From NCBI GenBank assembly GCA_973895155.1, contig OZ316895.1, positions 12,524,001 to 12,588,000 of the forward strand: a stretch of 64,000 nucleotides of DNA. Reading direction: 5' to 3'. The translations under genes were made by a program, and so were the position numbers. This document shows positions 32,544 to 45,491 of the stretch, one piece after another. This DNA is from Marsupella aquatica. Lineage: Eukaryota; Marchantiophyta. Under the pieces are notes generated by a model, which saw nothing but the letters and a program-made list of their open reading frames with translations, made no database searches and was not told the origin of the DNA. Positions within the stretch are counted from its first letter, which is position 1; the number at the start of each line of letters is the position of its first letter.

Positions 32544-35500
32544 ATGGCGGATGAGAATGGAGAGCGGGAAGAGGAATACGAAGAGAGAAGCGAGCCGAAG
32601 CTGAGGACCGGGTTCCTGCTCTTTCTCCAGCAGAGCCAGGCGCTGATGAAAAAGAATGCGCTTCTGGCATGGCGGAACAGGCGGACCACTTTTCTCCAAT
32701 TGGTGGCGTCATTCTTCTTCATCTTCCTCATTTTCGCCGTGAGCGAAGCCATCACTGCTCGGAACCGCATCACCACGGGGTACAAGAACTTGGCCGATCC
32801 GCAGCCCACGCCGGTGGCGGCCATTCCTAGGTGCGAGGACGGATACTACATCAAGACCGATGGCCCGGGGTGCTGGGATTTTGTTTACAGTCCTAATACC
32901 AGCCCGCGAATCAATTCGATTATCGACAGCATTCGATCCAATAATCCAGGTCGGATAATTCCAGTGAGTAAGACGATGGGATTTGGATCACCCAATGAAG
33001 CGGACGATTTCTTGTTGGCCAATCCAATGCGCGTTCCATCGGGGATACATTTTAACGAAAGGGCGAATGGTGTGATCGCTTATGGGATTCAGTCTAACTC
33101 AACAGCAAAGAACGTGCGAGGCCTTTACGAAAATAGAAACTTCAAGTTCCAAATTCCTCTTCAGGCCGCAGCCGAACGAGAAATTGTCCGGCTTCTGGCT
33201 GGCGGTGAGTCATTACTCTCTTCCTCCAATGCGCTCCGCGCTCCCAATCACCATGATATGTTAATCAAACCTGTCCTATGATTTCTGACTATTTGAAGAA
33301 TTTACAATGAATGCATTCCGTAAGCACTCATTGTTCACGATTTAGGCTTTGAGGTTCCCAGCTAGATGTGCTGCAGAGTTGATCACGAATTCAGGTCGGT
33401 CCTCTGTTTTCTACAATGAAAGTATCTAAGGGCGCAATTGAATCTAGGAGAGGGTTCAACAGCTATAGTACGCCCAGCATCAAAGGATCAATAATACGGC
33501 AAGATCCACCGTTTAGGACTTTCAAACAATTGCAGAGACTTGCAATCACAGTTGTGGGAGCTCATATGCAGAGTATCCAGGACGGTCTCCCCTGCGTCAT
33601 GACGATTGCCTGTGTTGGTGAGGTTGAAATTGGCTCTCGCTCATGGTTACTAAAGAAAGATTTGTTTTGTCAGATCCAAGCATTTCCTGGAATGTCAAAT
33701 TCACTGAGTTTGCCCACCCAAACATTGAAACATTCTCCGCAGTCGGCACGGTTGGACCCACGTTTCTGCTTGCAGCTATTATGTTTGGATTTGTGGTTCA
33801 GATGAGTAACTTGGTTGGAGAGAAGGAGCTCAAGCTAAGACAGGTTCGTTTCCACAGGTTCTAGCGTTACAGAATATTCATCTTATCCCATTGCCTTGTA
33901 TCCTTCTCAATCTGATTTTTCCGAAGCGAAAGGCAGTGTGGTATCACATTTCACATGGAAGTTCTACTGCCCTTTTGTCAAAAGTTGTCGCGTCAGTTTT
34001 CCTCCTGCCGTGGTAGAATTTTGTGTTTTTTTGTAAAATTCTAAACATTTGTGACATCCCTTGTCGGTGAATGTTGTGTGATCTCCAGGCAATGACTACG
34101 ATGGGCCTAATGGATTCAGCGTATTGGTTGACGTGGCTGCTTTGGGAGCTATTCCTGGGATTGATATCATCCATTCTGCTTGTGGTCTTTGGGATGATTT
34201 TTCAGTTCTACTTTTTCCTCAACAACGGCTTCTTCGTTTTGTTCTTCCTGTTCTTTCTCTTCTCGATGAGCATGGTAAGGTTTGAACCATTATGGATAGA
34301 GTGAGGTTTTAAGGTAGGAGGTGTATCAGGTTTCACAAATATCATACGTTTTGAACTCTGGATTTCGTCCCTACCCATCCAATTCACAGTTCCTGATTAT
34401 CTGTTTATCATTAGTAACAAGTGGGCAGCATCTGCCTTGATAGTGGTTCGTGCAGAGAGATTCCTGAACGCTCTAATTTGTGCCTGGCTATTGACTTAGC
34501 TAGCTTGCTAATAATCCTGATTTCCTTCTTGCTGCAGACAAGCTTTGCGTTCATGCTCTCAGTATTCATAAGCAAGTCTGCATCAGCTACGACTGTTGGT
34601 TTCTTCTTCTTCATTATTGCATTTCTGACTCAGGTGCTTGCTCGCACTCCACACATGAAGACTCCTTCATTCCAAGTCCTATCTCAGTACAATTGCTGCT
34701 AGTGTCGTTAATTGAACTGACACCTTCTGGCTGTGTGGGCTTGGGGCAGCTGATCACACTCTTTGGCTTTCCTTACGATAAGCAATATTCGAAAGGAATT
34801 CAAACTGTCTGGTCAATTTTCCCTCCAAATGTGTTTACCATTGGGCTCCATTATCTGGGAGATGCAACTGCCACGAAGCAGGATAAAGGCATACAATGGT
34901 CGAATAGGAACAAGTGCTCTTTTGCAGACGAGGATTGCCAAATCACGTTGGTACGTCTTTAAGCACTACCACTGAACAAATCAGCATTAGTGTTCCTGTC
35001 ATTATATAGATTCCGTGATCGCCCTTACTCGTTTTATTGATCCAAGTAAACTGACTCAGTGAGAGTGTCAATCGAATATTTGCAGGGATCAATTTACGGA
35101 TGGCTAGCAGCTACATTTGTGGTCTGGTTTTTGCTCGCCATATATTTCGACAATGTAGTCCCGGATGCGAATGGGGTGCGCAAGCCTTGGACGTACTTCC
35201 TCCGCCCATCTTACTGGACCGGGAAAGGAAACAAAACCTTCGAAGGTTGTGCCTGAGGCGCTTTGAAGTGGTCTTTGGGTCCTGACTTAATTGCAACTCA
35301 CATCCTTCGGGTGGTCTTGGTTGAATGTCAACTCTAGCGTTCGATTTTTCTTTTTGTAGAATGAATGCTATCTCTGTGTTCAGGGCTCATAGAAACGTTG
35401 TGCAAAATCACGCAGGGGGTGGTTGCTTTACGTGCACCCATTCAGCAGCCCCGGTTCCAGAGGTTGGCCAGACAGAGGATCCAGACGTGGTAGCTGAAGA

Positions 35501-38328
35501 GCAACTCGTGAAGGAGCAGAAAGCGAGCAATGTGCACGACCCAGCAGTGTCTGTGGCAGTTCAAGGGCTGCGCAAGACATTTCCCGGAAAGACTGAAGTA
35601 GCCCTCTGCTGCCGTATCAAACGCACCAAGCCGTACCATGCAGTCAGGGTACTGGTTCATGACTTGCCTTCGCCCCTTTTTTCACGTTGGTTCTGTCGAA
35701 CTAACTTCCTCATAAAATCATTCGTGATAACTTCGTGTTAACAGTCCAAAACGTTAGATTGCGGATTGAAATAGACAGCACATGCTCATCCACGCGTTTG
35801 AATTAATCATGCGCAGGGGGCTTGGTTCAATGTTGAGAAGGACAAGCTTTTCTGTCTGCTGGGCCCTAATGGTGCCGGAAAGACAACCACCATAAACTGC
35901 TTAACAGGGATTATTCCTACCACTGATGGTGACGGTAATGTCTAAATCTCCACCGTATTTCATGTCGTATTGATGCATGGACTTTTCGGCAGCCCCTAAC
36001 TCGTTTCCTAGATGTCAAGTTTCCTTTTGCTTTGTCCATCTGACTGGTGTAGTTTCTGCGGATCAATTGAGCACTAGAGTGAGGTGCAGTCATCGTCATA
36101 CGTCCACTTTCAAGGGTATAGAGTGTACAAATGATAGTCTTTTGATATGCATTCCAGCCTCCTGTGCAGTTCTGTGAAATGATTGCTGATTTCTGGTTTA
36201 TTCGCAGCTTTGATATATGGAGAGTCTATCAGGAGCACAAGCGGAATGAGAAACATCCGTAACAGCATGGGAGTCTGCCCACAGGTATGCGCAGTCCCCA
36301 ATCCATCATAGAGGAGTTGCACTACCAGCTTTATTAGCACTTTGAGATCCTCCACTGAGCTTTCAACCACGCTACCAAACTAAAGGTGACACGAAGCACT
36401 TCCATTGCCAAAATTGCTAACGAGTTATTGTTGTTTTCAGTTCGACATCTTATGGGAGGCACTATCAGGACGCGAGCATCTGCAGCTCTTCGCTGCCATC
36501 AAGGGACTTAAATCGGCTGCTGTTAAAGATGTAAGAATTCTGCTATCTCAGTGAAATACCGAACGTGCGAAATTTTCTATGGGTTTGAAAGATCGAAGAA
36601 GACGAACCAGTCTTCCCAGCGAGCCAATGAATAAGGATTTAAAATGTCTACTGTGTGATATTGACTGAAGTTTATAATTACTAAACGGAAAAGTACATAT
36701 TTTTTGCAGGGCACGGAAAAACTTCTCTCACAAGTGAAGCTTCTCGAGGCAGCTAAAGTGAGATCAGGGAGTTACAGTGGCGGTATGAAGCGACGACTGA
36801 GTGTTGCAATAGCCTTAATTGGAAATCCCAAGATCGTGTTTCTCGACGAGCCGGTAGTTCTCAATGCTTGAACTCCCTTGCATCTCTTTGCAAGTTTGTC
36901 CTTGTTAGCTTGAAGTCACTGTTAGCCTTTCACTGAACACCAAAAGCTTACCTCGTAGACCATACACATGTTTGGTTGTCTACCTCTATTTTTTCAGAAT
37001 GTGGAATGTACTTCTCTGACTAAGAAAAGCGTCTATTGGGAATGTTGACTCGACAGCGGAACGTTTTCAGTGTTCTTTGAATTGTATGAAGTTATGATCA
37101 ATTTTGGTTTTATGCGAGAAGCATTATTCTGACACATGTTGAGCTTGCAGACAACGGGTATGGATCCTGTCACAAGGAGACACGTGTGGGACATTATAGA
37201 GACTTCGAAGAAAGGACGTGCGATGGTGTTGACAACTCATTCAATGGAGGAAGCTGATATTCTGGGAGACCGTATTGCCATCATGGCACGAGGAAGATTT
37301 CGTTGTATCGGCACATCTATTCATCTGAAAAATCGGTTTGGAGCTGGCTACATTGTCAATGTCAGCGTTCGCAATGAAGAGGATAGGAATCGCCCAGACC
37401 GGGTAGTTGATGAAGAGCAGAGGAGAGACAACGTAAAAAGATTCTTCATGGAGGTAAGTGATTATAGATTCAATTGAGCGAATGTTACCCCTTGCGTGGT
37501 TGCCACCTTTTGAAGACTTGGAACGAAAATTTTGGTTTCGCTGCGAATCTATGACACTGAAGTCGACGTCTCTGTCTTGCAATGAATGCAGCGACTGGGA
37601 GTGGAGGTGAAGAGTGAGACCAGAGCTTACATGACATTCGTCATTCCTCGCAAGGCAGAAAATGAGCTAGCGGTGAGTAAATCACCCACCACCCAATTTG
37701 AGCTACCACTCGTCATTTCTCGGAAAGTGAATTTTGCATATTTAAAATTGTGTTGCCTGTGTCGTTTGTTTTCTCGTCAGGGTTTCTTCGAAACTCTTTC
37801 TGAGAACAAGAAAGAGCTAGGAGTTTCAGACCTCCAAATCAGTCTCACCACACTGGAAGAAGTCTTCCTCAACATCTCCAAGCAAGCTGAGCTGGAGAGT
37901 GCGGCTGCGGAGGGACGATTTGAGAAAATGACATTGACATCCGGCCCATCTGCTGGCGTAACTGTCGATGTAATGATCTGACTGGACCCTTTGTCTTTCC
38001 AATTCTATGTACCTGCATGTTCTCGTTCGTACTTCACATTGGGTTTAGTAGTGTTATCTTGAATTCAGCCACTATTCTCAGTCTCTATGAAGAGCAGAGG
38101 AGGTTGAATATGTATCCCAAAGCTGAAAGGTAGTCGCCTAACCGCTACTATCAACCTTGACAGGTACCCACCGGTGCTCCTTCCGCTGTTATCCCTGGAA
38201 CGGAATCGGAAAAGGCACCCAACGGCATGATGGTCGAGATTTACTGGCAACAAGACGACACTGGCTCTTTGTGTATTTCTGGACACTCTGACTTGATGCC
38301 TGTACCGGCTTCCAATCAAGCTGAATAA
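32544..38328 (+). CDS. half-size ABC transporter, subfamily A (ABCA)
   Basis: Fifteen exons: 32544-33204, 33674-33843, 34089-34274, 34538-34633, 34750-34950, 35086-35245, 35416-35648, 35817-35934, 36208-36284, 36441-36530, 36710-36853, 37151-37453, 37592-37672, 37781-37969 and 38164-38328. All introns are GT-AG, phases agree, and the product is 957 aa. Layout: a first membrane helix near residues 50-75, a large loop, a membrane cluster within about residues 240-480, then one nucleotide-binding domain with Walker [10 protein letters not shown] (585-593), signature YSGGM (686-690), Walker B IVFLDEP (706-712) and H-loop H742. The C-terminus ([20 protein letters not shown]) matches the plant ABCA2-12 (ATH) type. 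Known: this group moves lipids or acyl-CoA, for example Arabidopsis ABCA9 at the ER. The substrate here is not known. The exon 6 donor (GAAG|GTTGTG) is the weakest. The gene looks intact. Confidence 0.93.
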
Positions 38329-39279
38329 CGTCAGAAAAGTGAAGAATTTTAGAAATTGTTAAACCTCTAGATTTTCTGTAGAGAGGAAACAACCATACCC
38401 ATCGTCAACTCCGTCATTATTGTCTTTCTAGATTGACGACCTGGTCCATTTTACGTCAGAGCATCTTGGCCATAATATAGCGTCTCATCCTAGGCTCTCC
38501 AATGTACCAGCTCAGGGTTAGCCTTCAAAGGCTTCTCTCTTCTTCACTCAATTTCCCCTACGAAGCCGAATTAATTTGTACCATTACCTATATGGTGGCA
38601 CTATCGACAGAAGCGTCACCCATGCAGAACCACATTCTTTGCAGAAAAGTTAGAATTCAGTTTCATTGATCTTACAGCCTTGTCCTGTTACTTCCTTCCC
38701 CAAAACCACAAAGCGCAGGTGATATGTGTACCTTTTACCTTCACTTAGGAATGTCCGGGGTAGCTACTGTAGTTTTGACCGAAATGTAATGTTTCTCGAC
38801 TAGAAACCATTGATGAAATTATATTTCCTTTCATTGTCGTCATTAAGTGTCAAGCAAGTTTTGGTGGAACTTGGGCAAAACAATCTACACAAATAGTGGG
38901 GGAGCCTGAACTCACAACAGGTCCAGAGCTCTAAAGTATTGAATGAGTAACATTCGCATGGATAGTCCAGGGCCACGATTTGATCAGCCCTGTCCATGAA
39001 GCTGATCAAATGGTGAAAATACTCTTGTCAACTGGAATCAAATGGTGAAAATGCTCTTGTCAACTGGAAAACGCCTTAACCTGACAGAGGCTCTGTGACT
39101 TGTTATCTTCAGGTCTCGTGTTGAAAATAGATCAGTGTTCTGTAGAAGGCAGCGTAGAGATGCTTTCACACCTGTCAATTCCACAAGACCATCCTGTAGG
39201 GCTCATTAAGAGGGGGTTGATCAGAGAAAAAGAGTATCAGGTTGATCAAGCAAAAGTTTTCTGTCTGGGGGTCCACTTG
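38329..39279. other. ABCA 3' region and spacer
   Basis: Probable 3' UTR followed by non-coding DNA. A 36-bp phrase (ATCAAATGGTGAAAAT.CTCT) is duplicated in tandem at about 39004-39068. Confidence 0.4.
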
Positions 39280-40220
39280 CCGCGAGTTAAATCTACGTCA
39301 AGTTAATGCGCCCCCATTTTCCCTGGGCGTTGTGCACTGCCCATCCTAATCCTGATGCTGCTACCTGCTCCGGCCCAATCAACTGTGTGTCATTGACTTC
39401 GGGTTTATGTTTTGACATCCATCAATTTTTTTCGCCCGCTCTAGCCCGATCAACTTTGTGTCATCAACTTTTTGGTAAGAAGTGTTGCCAAAACATAAAC
39501 CACAGTTCCATAGAGAATAGGTATTTAGAACAACATAAACCAAGACTATTAATTGTGACTCTCAACCAAGGTATTAGGCTCCCTTTGAACACTTAGACTC
39601 TATTACGAAATAGGTATGATTCTATTGGAAAAAAGTGTTGCCAGAATCTAAACCATGACTCCATAGAGAAGAAGCATTTGGCAAAACATCAACCAAGACT
39701 CTATCAATCATGACTCTTAATCAAAATACTAGGCTCTGCCTAAACACTTAGACTCTCTTACCAAACAAGCATGACTCAGTTGGAAAGAAGTGTTGCCAAA
39801 ACATAAATCACAAACTCCATAGAGAATAAGTATTTGGAATAACATCAACCAAGACTCTGTCAATCACGACTATTAACCAAAATACTAGGCTCCCCTGAAC
39901 ACTTAGACTCTGTTACAAGCAAGTATGACTCTGTTGAAAAGAAGTGTTGCCATAACATAAACCACGACTCCACAAGGAAGAAGTCGATGACACAAAGTCA
40001 ATCGGGACGGAGTGCGCAACAAAACGTGAAGGGTGCCAAAACATAAACCCAAAGTCGATGACACAAAGTTGATTGGGCCGGAGCGCTGACAAAATGCTAG
40101 AGTATTGGTTTATGTTCTAGTAAACTCAGGCCGGGCAGCAGCATCGGGGACTGGGACGGGCAGTGTATGGTGCCCCGGGAAAGTGGGGGCGCATTAACTT
40201 GACGTAGATTTAACTTGCGG
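39280..40220. mobile_element. TIR element with internal 155-bp tandem repeat
   Basis: The ends CCGCGAGTTAAATCTACGTC (39280) and its inverse, finishing at 40220, continue as diverged inverted arms of about 150 bp, including CCGGCCCAATCAACT and its complement near 40068-40082. The interior has three units of about 155 bp starting near 39478, 39632 and 39787, plus a partial at 39941, each containing AAGTGTTGCCA and ACTTAGACTCT. There is no coding capacity and no clear duplication. Confidence 0.7.
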
Positions 40221-40710
40221 TTCCACCAAGCACATCCCTAGACTTCTCATGGGGTCCATGACCAACAAATGATAGAAAGTGAATGGGTATGTTACGAATG
40301 TTAGTAGATCAACTGTTCATCTAGGCAGAGCCTTGTATAGCAGCAGTTGTGGTTGGTGGAAGCAAAGGTGTCTCTCCTAAAGCAAGATTCAGACACACAA
40401 GGACCAAACTTGGTAGAAAATAACTACAGGCCCTGACTATGACCTTTGCAACTTTCAATGTGACTGCGCAAAGGTCAAATTAATTACAGGCTTTGAATGG
40501 GGCTGGTTGTAGTTGTTCTTTTGAGACAGGCGCCTTATTTCAGTGTCGCCCAAACTACATTAGTGAAGACATCTACATGAATGTCTTCAGAATCTGTTTC
40601 ATGAACATCATTTCTTGTTTTGGTAATTTCCTTCATGTAGATATTTTCAAGTCCCTTTTTGCAAGAACTACTCTTGACTTGCTAGAACGAATGCTAAGTG
40701 TGACCTGAAG

Positions 40711-41004
40711 CCTGCGGTCCTCACTTCTTTTCTTCCAACCCATTGGGCACAAAGAAGTTAGGGGTGTTTTAATTCAATGCGCACAAAACTTTTTAAAAAA
40801 TGTTGAAGAAATATATGGGTGTTTTGATCCGATTTTGAGTATTATAAGAACTATAGGGGTTTTTAATACCAAATGTGAGAATATTCTATAGAGTTAGGGG
40901 TTAAAAAATAGTAAAAATCTACTTAATTTTATTAAGTTTAGGTTGTTTATTGCTTGAAAACTTTGTGCGTGATATGAGACCTTTCTTGGAGTGAGGCCCC
41001 CAAG
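40711..41004. mobile_element. 294-bp short element of the 13-kb family
   Basis: The left end is CCTGCGGTCCTCACTTC; the right end read inward is CTTGGGGGCCTCACTCC. Flanking octamers are ACCTGAAG (40703-40710) and ACCCGAAG (41005-41012), seven of eight identical. The subterminal GTGCGTGATATGAG resembles the family motif. Confidence 0.75.
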
Positions 41005-41444
41005 ACCCGAAGATAATGTCAACAATATCTTTCACATCCACCAATGTTAGCCATTCACCCCTGCACTATTTGCATGAGTGAACAAAAGTTGTTCTGACTT
41101 GCTGATAAAGATTGTTGTGTCATCTAAAGATAATGCCCACAATCTCTTCAATTATATATAACCACCAGTGTTGACCATTTACCCTTGCTCGAACTGCATG
41201 CAAGAGCAGAAAATATTCTTCCTGAAACAAAATAATGTTGTGTTGTCTGAAGACAATCCCCACAATGTCTTTAAGTCTCTGCCATTCACCCCTGCCTGCA
41301 TGGCTTGCATTAGCAAAAAATACTCTGACTCACTGAAAAATTGTCAAGCGCCCTGAAGTCTCCTGGCATTGTTTAAGGTATTTCAAAATCCTAAACTCAA
41401 AGCCTTAAATCCTTGTGCTTTGCTTGAAATTTAATTTGATCCTA

Positions 41445-41867
41445 CTTGTCAATTAGTGCGCCCTTATTTTGGTGAATGAAGTGGAGCCTAGCTAGGGTCT
41501 GCCCAAACCTCAAGACTACTGACATGCAAACTGAAGATTTTTATGTATGCAATTTGCATTTAATGACAGAGAATGTCCCCCATAAACATTTGACCGGCTG
41601 CTTTTTAATGCAAGAGCTGGGTATGGGTGGTCTTTGGGCTTTGGACAAAATGCAAAAAGGAGATGTAATCACTACTTTACATGGAGATCTTTACCTTACA
41701 CCTTCCTATCAGCTGAAATGAGGTTTTTATTTGTTCATATCTTATTTACTCTTAGGCTGTTTTCCTTTCATTGGATTTTGTTTGGGCCAAAGCAGGCAGT
41801 TTATGGCTCAGTGTATGGGGCCCCAAGAAAAATGGGGAACTTTAAGTTGACATAGATTTAACTTGCG
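41445..41867. mobile_element. decayed relative of the 39280-40220 TIR element
   Basis: The left end near 41446 (TGTCAATTAGTGCGCCCTTA) and the right end (TTAAGTTGACATAGATTTAA, CTTGCG) match the ends of the element at 39280-40220. The middle differs. Confidence 0.5.
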
Positions 41868-42070
41868 ATCAATCATGGAGAAGGCAGGCACAATCATATG
41901 CGTTGGACAGCTTTAAGAGGCAGGTGGACTGGAAGGGCAAAGCATACTGGCCTTAGTACCATTAGATGGAGGGGAATATGAAATTCAACTGCAAGGAATT
42001 CATGCCTGTTGTTGTCAAATACCCAAAGACACATGCATGTCCACATTGATGGTAACAAATGACAAAGATT

Positions 42071-42366
42071 CTAGAGGGTCTCACTCACAGGGGGGTCTCA
42101 TATCACATACACAAGCATTTGAGTGATGAACACACTAAATCCTAAGACAAAAAGTTTTTAGAGTATAGAATATTCTAGGAATATTTATTGATTTGGCTTT
42201 AGAAAACCCTATAGTTCCTCTGATTCTCAGAATTGGATTAAAACTCCATGGGGCCCTACTGTTCATCCACAATATATTGTAAATCTTCCACTAGCTCAAT
42301 CCAATTTTAAAACTATATTTGTATTTGTGCGTAATGGGTTGGAAGAAACTAATTGAGGACCCTGGG
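42071..42366. mobile_element. 296-bp short element of the 13-kb family, inverted
   Basis: Its left end (CTAGAGGGTCTCACTC, then GATATGAGAC inverted) matches the right end of 40711-41004. Its right end, read inward (CCCAGGGTCCTCAA, then TTCTTCCAACCCATT), matches the left end of that copy. The flanks CAAAGATT and AAAAAATT agree at six of eight positions. Confidence 0.65.
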
Positions 42367-43473
42367 AAAAAATTGGACATAAGAACATGTATACAAACGA
42401 AAGCCAGGGGCTATGTAACCATTTGAGGATGGTGTATGCAAGATGGGAAAATCCATTCGAGTATCTATCTTGAATGTCAAATATTCCTATGAGAGTGTTG
42501 GTTTTGCACTGTCTAGGACAACTAATGGCCTTGTGGGGGTTCCAGCTGAAATCCCTGAGGGTGGCTATTCAAAGGGGGTTAGAGCCCATAGCCCCTGGAT
42601 TATTGGATGAAGAGGCCATGGATTATTGGGTGTAGACCCCAAGCCCCAAGGGACTAGTTTTTCCCTATTTTCACCATAAAATTTTCACCATAAAATTTTC
42701 ACTTGAGTTTCATATCCATGCTCACAGCCAATAGCTCTTCAAGAGGCCATAGATTAATAGCCAAGGACCCCAAGACAGTGCAGTTTTTCCCTAAGTATTT
42801 TCACCAAGAAATTCATTTGTGTCTCTCATAACCCCAGAACTAGACTGGGTTGATCTAACTCTCAGTACCACATGGTAGGGTTGCCAGGGGGTCAAGGAGA
42901 CTTACAAACAAATAATTATATATAACACTCCCAAAAAGCAAAACCAGCCAGAGTGGTGCTATTGGATCACAAAGGAAAGAGACCCAAGAAGGGGAGTAAA
43001 CAACGGAAAAACCTTGGAAAACCAAAGCATCAAAGAGTAGAAGACCCGAAAAGCCTGAGAGTCCTCTACTAGTAATTTTGCAATCCAAACCCCATTTGGC
43101 CTAGGTTGAGAGTGGAGCCTTTAGACAGTAACTGTGGGATTGTCACTTAACTTTGGGGGTGCATGAAAGTGGGGGTGCAAGGAATCACAAATGAGAGTGA
43201 ATAAGAATGAATTTTGTTTCTTGCAAGGTTTTGTACTGACTGACATTTAGGTTCAATAGACCTGGTAGTCAGACTAGTAATAACAAACTGAAAAGCATGC
43301 ATGTTGAGCAACCACTGACGAGTCGGGTAGAGCAACCTGGTAGAGCTCAGGAATTAACAATAAATTAAAGTGCGTGGAAATCATGCCTCCAAAGGACCCA
43401 AACAGATGTACAGTCATGTCGGAATGAAGGTAACGAATACAGAGTTCGGACAGGAGAATCCCCGTTGCCCCAA
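42367..43473. other. no gene recognised
   Basis: 42880-43090 has the GGGTTGCCAG...GACCC style also seen at 29410 and may be the 3' end of a retroelement. Open frames are short. Confidence 0.35.
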
Positions 43474-44695
43474 TGAGCTGCATTCTGTTCGTAATTACAG
43501 TACCTCCTTCAGAGCGTACTGACTGCTTGTGACTTAGAATAATTGAGCTACTGTCAGATCATAACTTCATAACCGAATTCTTGACTGCCCAACAACATTG
43601 TAGTCAGTACCTGAGTACCATGGCCTGCAGTGTTGCACCGATGAGCTGCAAATCTGCAATGGAAAGAGCCACAAATCAAAGAGATCTCAGTAACCTGCCC
43701 TTCTGTTCGTACTCGGTTCAAACGCTCTTGAGCTTTTCCATACATTCTTCAAATTAATTTGGGCTGTCAATCAGGGACTCCAAACTGATTGCCCGTGACA
43801 TTCAGTGATTGAATTAAACTTCCCGCTCACATCATTATATTAACCACATTCGAACTTTAAGTGAGTCCCATATAATTATCTTCGAATGATGTATTCATGT
43901 TGGATCTCTCTATGTATCTATCTGATGTCGGATCTATCTATGTATCTATCTTTTTCCACATTGGATTAGACGATATTATTCCGTGCTTCCTCGCAAATAG
44001 ACCTTGCCCTGTGTTATGAGCTGCATTCTGTTCGTAATTACAGGACATCCTTCAGAACGTACTGACTGCCTGTACTTGACGTGGAATAATTGAGCTACTC
44101 TTTGATCATATTTTCAGGACCGAATTTGTAACTGCCAACAACATTATAGACGAAACAACATTATAGACGAAACAACATTATAGACGTCGCTAGAGTAATT
44201 GAGCTACTCTCTGATCATGACTTCATGGCGAAATTCGTGACTGCCAACAACATTGTAGTCAGTACCATGGCCTCCAGTGTTGCACCGATGAGCTGCAAAT
44301 CTGTAATAGAAAGAGCCACAAATCATAGACATCTCATGAACGATTCATCACCTGCTCTTCTGTTCGTGCTCGGTTCAAATGCTATTGACAGAGCTATTCC
44401 ATACATTCTCCAAATTTGGGCTGTCAATCAGGGACTGCAAACTGATTGCCCGTGACATTCAATGATTGAATTAATCTTCCCACATACATCATTATATTCA
44501 CATCCGAAATTCAAGTGAGTCGCCCTATAATTAACTTCGAATGACCGTGTATTCATGATGTCGGATCTTTCTATGTGTCCATCTGAGGTAACTCGGACCT
44601 AGCTGTCTATGTATCTATCTTTTTCCATATTGGATCAGACGATATTATTCCGTGCTTCCTCGCATAATTATAGACCTTGCCCTATGTTACGAGCA
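43474..44695. repeat. large tandem duplication (two units)
   Basis: Units begin at about 43474 and 44019 with GAGCTGCATTCTGTTCGTAA and stay colinear (ATGGCCTCCAGTGTTGCACC, TCAATCAGGGACTG, TCTATGTATCTATCTTTTTC). The second unit is about 100 bp longer because ACGAAACAACATTATAG is repeated at 44150-44185 and a neighbouring block is doubled. Non-coding. Confidence 0.8.
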
Positions 44696-45491
44696 AAATT
44701 GGCCGTCTAAAGGAGTGAACATCAATCTCGATCTCGTAGATAGAGAAAGACTTGAATTCATTAACAAGCTGACCTTGGTCTAGAGGAGGCGCGTGTAAAA
44801 GCGGAGCGTCTCAATTCACCCGTCTCATCAAAATTACATACTGGCATTTGCCTGTCCAGAGCGCCCAAACATCTTGCTGCCCCGTTCGTGGGGGACGGCA
44901 TGAAGCATTGTGGAAGTACTCGGTATGCGAATGTCGGCGAATCATTTCTGAAGTTAGGGAAAATGCTTTACATTTCTGCATAATATCATCTGCATCTTCA
45001 ATTCAGCAAACATGTCGCTAAAGGTGAACGGGAGTTCCCTTGACCATGCAGCTGGGTCTAGAATTGGAATACGAATTATAACTTGTCTCAACAGCATCCA
45101 ATTCGGGCAAGTGCGAAGTCCGTAGATGCAAACCAACCCCACAGAGTACACCTGACCATGGAAAATGCTTTTTGAGCATGTGCCACTCTTGCTGTCAAGA
45201 AGAGCATTGTTGTGGACCGACTCTCAGGGCACAGACGTGGGAACGACAGCTAGCGCGCTCCTTCCGTTGGAACTTCCAAATTGGGACTCGGTCCCCCTGG
45301 TCTGAAGCGTTCTCTAGTAAGTTTGATTTGATAATAGCGCAATTAGTGATGAAATATGTCGTTGTGCTGATCGATGGTGAGCGCTGAAATTAATGCAGTC
45401 GAGCGTGGCATCGGCTGCAATTCCCGTGTTCTCCAAGGTATGAGCTAGACTCTGGAAGTGAATGTACTCCCGCAATCCGGGATTGCAAAAT
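44696..45491. other. no gene recognised
   Basis: Single-copy looking DNA. Small frames on both strands lack support. Confidence 0.35.

Noticed and set aside
32339-32824. Minus-strand frame overlapping ABCA exon 1
   Set aside because: Antisense shadow of a well-supported exon with no family signal.
37781-37981. ABCA ending at the TGA near 37979
   Set aside because: The donor GAT|GTAATG and the acceptor at 38163 add a last exon that matches the conserved ABCA C-terminus.
40711-42366. One single 1.65-kb foldback transposon
   Set aside because: Each inverted arm is a complete short element with its own terminal repeats and octamer flanks, so two insertions explain it better.
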